From Rhizobium redzepovicii (GTDB taxonomy: Bacteria; Pseudomonadota; Alphaproteobacteria; Rhizobiales; Rhizobiaceae), in contig NZ_JAILYH010000007.1 of the NCBI RefSeq assembly GCF_019793435.1, forward strand, positions 62,001 to 126,000: 64,000 bases of DNA. Direction: 5' to 3'. Numbering within the stretch: position 1 is the first letter of the stretch; every line of letters starts with the position of its first letter. Made by a program: the position numbers and the translations under genes. The notes under the pieces were generated by a model. That model did not search any database. It had not been told where the DNA came from and saw nothing but the letters and a program-made list of their open reading frames with translations. Shown piece after piece: positions 62,209-64,000 of the stretch.

Positions 62209-63600
62209 TCAGCGCAGGCTCTCGCGGATATGATGGAAGAGCGCGCGGATGGCCTGTGCTTCACCGCCGCCCGGCGAATGCGGCCGCTCGGACTGGGCCC
62301 AGCCGTAAATGTCGAAATGCGCCCAGCTCTTCGCCTTGCCGACGAAACGCTTGAGAAAGAGCGCCGCGGTGATCGCTCCCGCCATGCCGCCGGCCGGCGC
62401 GTTGGTGAGATCGGCGAATTTGGCGCGGATATCCTTGTCATAACCGGAATAGAGCGGCAGCCGCCAGATCGGATCGTCGGTTTCCAGGCTCGCTTCGGTC
62501 AGGTCATGCGCCAGATTGGCGTCGTCGGTGAAGAAGGGCGGGAGATCCGGACCCAGCGCGACACGGGCCGCACCGGTCAGCGTCGCCATGTCGATCAGGA
62601 GATCGGGCTCTTCCTCGTCGGCATAGGCGAGCGCATCGGCAAGGATAAGACGGCCTTCGGCGTCGGTATTGTCGATCTGGACGGTCAGTCCCTTGCGGCT
62701 CTTATAAATGTCGCCGGGGCGGAAGGCATTGGACGAGATGGCGTTTTCGACGACCGGGACGATGACACGCAGATCGACCTTCAGCTTAGCGTCCATGATC
62801 ATCAGCGCGAGCCCCATGACATTCGCCGCGCCGCCCATGTCCTTCTTCATCAGCAGCATGGAGGCGGCGGGCTTGATGTCGAGGCCGCCGGTATCGAAGC
62901 AGACGCCCTTGCCGACAAGCGTCACCTTGCGATGGCCCTTTTTGCCCCAGCGCAGCTCTAGAAGACGCGGCGCATCGGCACTGGCGCGGCCGACGGTATG
63001 AACCAGCGGGAAATTCTGCTCGAGCAGCTCGTCGCCCGTGATAACCGAAACCTCTGCCTTGTAATGTGCAGCCAAACCACGGAACACGGTTTCGAGTTGG
63101 TTCGGCCCCATGTCATTGGTCGGCGTATTGATGAGGTCGCGGGCGAGAAAGACGCCGGCAAGCTGGCGCTTGATGTCGGCACTGTCGGCATCGCGGGGGA
63201 TCATCAGCGTCGCCGCCGGCGATTTTTCAGACTTGTAACGGTCGAAGCGGTAGCTGCCGAGACCAAAGCCGAGCGCCAGGCGATTTGCCGTCAGCGGTGC
63301 GGTTTCGATGTGCCAGTCGCCGGCGGGCAGCGCCCGGGCGAGCCTGCCGGTGATGTAAGGCTGCTCGGACGGATTGGTGCCGAGACCAAAAAGCGCGCCG
63401 CCGAGATGGCCTTCGGCCGTCGGAATCAGCAGCAGCGACCCGCTTTCGGCCTTGTAACCCGCCCTCTGCGCCCAATCGAGCGCGATCGGATCAATCGTGC
63501 CAGTCTCAATATGGGCAGGGGTGACGGCAAAGATCGGCAGCGTCGAACCGCCCTTCGTGTTGAAAGGGGTCGGTCTCTCGATGAACTGATAGGGGGCCAT
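62209..63600 (-). CDS. Leucyl aminopeptidase family protein (M17)
   Basis: 463 aa. The C-terminal M17 catalytic domain has metal and substrate residues in VGKGVCFDTGGLDIKPA, MKKDMGGAANVMG, VQIDNTDAEGRLILADAL and MATLTGAARVALG. The N-terminal domain (1-150) is less conserved and shorter than in PepA. It releases N-terminal residues from peptides in the cytoplasm. Start 63600 has AAGGAC upstream. It heads the minus-strand series of LAP, MarR and NlpC/P60 genes, 171 bp from MarR. Confidence 0.93.
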   Translation of the reverse strand: MAPYQFIERPTPFNTKGGSTLPIFAVTPAHIETGTIDPIALDWAQRAGYKAESGSLLLIPTAEGHLGGALFGLGTNPSEQPYITGRLARALPAGDWHIETAPLTANRLALGFGLGSYRFDRYKSEKSPAATLMIPRDADSADIKRQLAGVFLARDLINTPTNDMGPNQLETVFRGLAAHYKAEVSVITGDELLEQNFPLVHTVGRASADAPRLLELRWGKKGHRKVTLVGKGVCFDTGGLDIKPAASMLLMKKDMGGAANVMGLALMIMDAKLKVDLRVIVPVVENAISSNAFRPGDIYKSRKGLTVQIDNTDAEGRLILADALAYADEEEPDLLIDMATLTGAARVALGPDLPPFFTDDANLAHDLTEASLETDDPIWRLPLYSGYDKDIRAKFADLTNAPAGGMAGAITAALFLKRFVGKAKSWAHFDIYGWAQSERPHSPGGGEAQAIRALFHHIRESLR

Positions 63601-63633
63601 GATTGTCCTTCGGCGGTCGTAAGGAATCACTCC

Positions 63634-63659
63634 TTAACGGTCTGTTAGGGTTAACAGAC
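63634..63659. promoter_or_regulatory. Palindrome and near-match CtrA-type site in a divergent promoter region
   Basis: GTCTGTTA (63640-63647) mirrors TAACAGAC (63652-63659). TTAACGGTCTGTTAG fits TTAA-N7-TTAA at seven of eight positions. It lies between the M17 gene and the lipoprotein gene. Confidence 0.35.
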
Positions 63660-63744
63660 TATTGCTGGAGCGAAGATTGCGTCAAACCTTTCCCTGTTCC
63701 GCGTTCGAGGTCAGGCGCCGATTTCGGAATCCAGGGAACGCGTC

Positions 63745-64000
63745 ATGCCGGCCTCGCTCACCACCACATTCACCCATCGTCTCCTGCAGGGCGTTGCCGC
63801 ATCGCTGCTCGTCCTGGCACTCGCCGGCTGCTCGACGACCAAGGATCGGATGACGACAGGCTCGGTGCCGAAGCTCACCAAGCCGGTTGAAGAGATGGAC
63901 GCGACCGAGCTGCGCTCGGCAACCGACCGCCTCGGCCAGGCCTATGAAAAGAACCCGCGCGATCCGGTCACCGGCGTCAACTACGCCAATCTGCTGCGCA
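63745..64000 (+). CDS. TPR lipoprotein (TadD-like pilus assembly protein), 3' end outside window
   Basis: 85 codons are visible. A lipoprotein signal (LLQGVAASLLVLALAGCSTT) has the lipobox LAGC. RSATDRLGQAYEKNPRDPVTGVNYANLLR then begins a tetratricopeptide repeat. TadD-type TPR lipoproteins help build Flp pili. AGGGAA precedes the ATG. The family call rests on the N-terminus only; other exported TPR proteins remain possible. Confidence 0.75.
   Translation, partial: MPASLTTTFTHRLLQGVAASLLVLALAGCSTTKDRMTTGSVPKLTKPVEEMDATELRSATDRLGQAYEKNPRDPVTGVNYANLLR

Overview
The window looks like a piece of the main chromosome of a Rhizobium (R. etli / R. leguminosarum type). I base this on the high-GC coding style, the infC–rpmI–rplT–pheS–pheT order, alphaproteobacterial families (MbfA ferritin-transporter, DUF982, BA14K, BTLCP transglutaminase-like protein), a perfect Irr/ICE box, and several intergenic inverted-repeat elements of the kind scattered through rhizobial genomes. 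No phage, insertion sequence, CRISPR array or rRNA was seen. All family calls come from reading motifs, not from database searches.

Layout. 1-2.7 kb: a Gtr-like glycosylation set (polytopic glycosyltransferase cut by the window edge, GT2, GtrA). 2.7-9.1 kb: small metabolic and stress genes, including an aldo/keto reductase broken by a 1-nt frameshift. 9.1-14.3 kb: minus-strand translation genes pheT, pheS, rplT, rpmI and infC. infC appears to start at AUU, and two mutually exclusive hairpins lie between rplT and pheS. 14.4-28.7 kb: housekeeping and accessory genes: hydrolase, BTLCP, mbfA with its ICE, truncated globin, EamA exporter, recX, acetylpolyamine amidohydrolase-like enzyme, tenA opposite an XRE-cupin regulator, lepA, a ccdAB toxin-antitoxin pair, and a SelW-like protein. 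28.8 kb: tRNA-Leu(CAG).

29.8-43 kb is a surface-polysaccharide locus made of two blocks. The first (29.8-34.7 kb) has codon use unlike its surroundings. It encodes a C-methyltransferase, a cupin ketoisomerase-like protein, a DegT aminotransferase, a candidate N-methyltransferase and a GT4. An imperfect 21-bp direct repeat brackets it, just downstream of the tRNA. The second (35.4-42.9 kb) encodes CDP-glucose synthesis and 4,6-dehydration (rfbF, rfbG), a second C-methyltransferase, an RfbC-type epimerase, a GT2, a second DegT aminotransferase, a CmcI-like methyltransferase and a GNAT. Together they could build one or two branched, amino- and methyl-decorated 6-deoxyhexoses from CDP-4-keto-6-deoxyglucose. 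43-48.6 kb holds export and polymerisation functions: a Wzz/GumC-like protein, a GH5 glycanase, a Wzy/ExoQ-like polymerase and an ExoZ-like acyltransferase.

48.9-64 kb: purU; a 973-aa fusion of a hydroxylysine-kinase-like phosphotransferase, an M23-like segment and a class-III aminotransferase/phospholyase; then a peptide- and amide-processing neighbourhood (P1 peptidase, LysR, peptide-type ABC binding protein and two permeases without ATPases, amidase, NlpC/P60 protein, MarR, M17 aminopeptidase). A TPR lipoprotein gene runs off the right edge. A 137-bp nested cruciform repeat lies inside the ABC operon.
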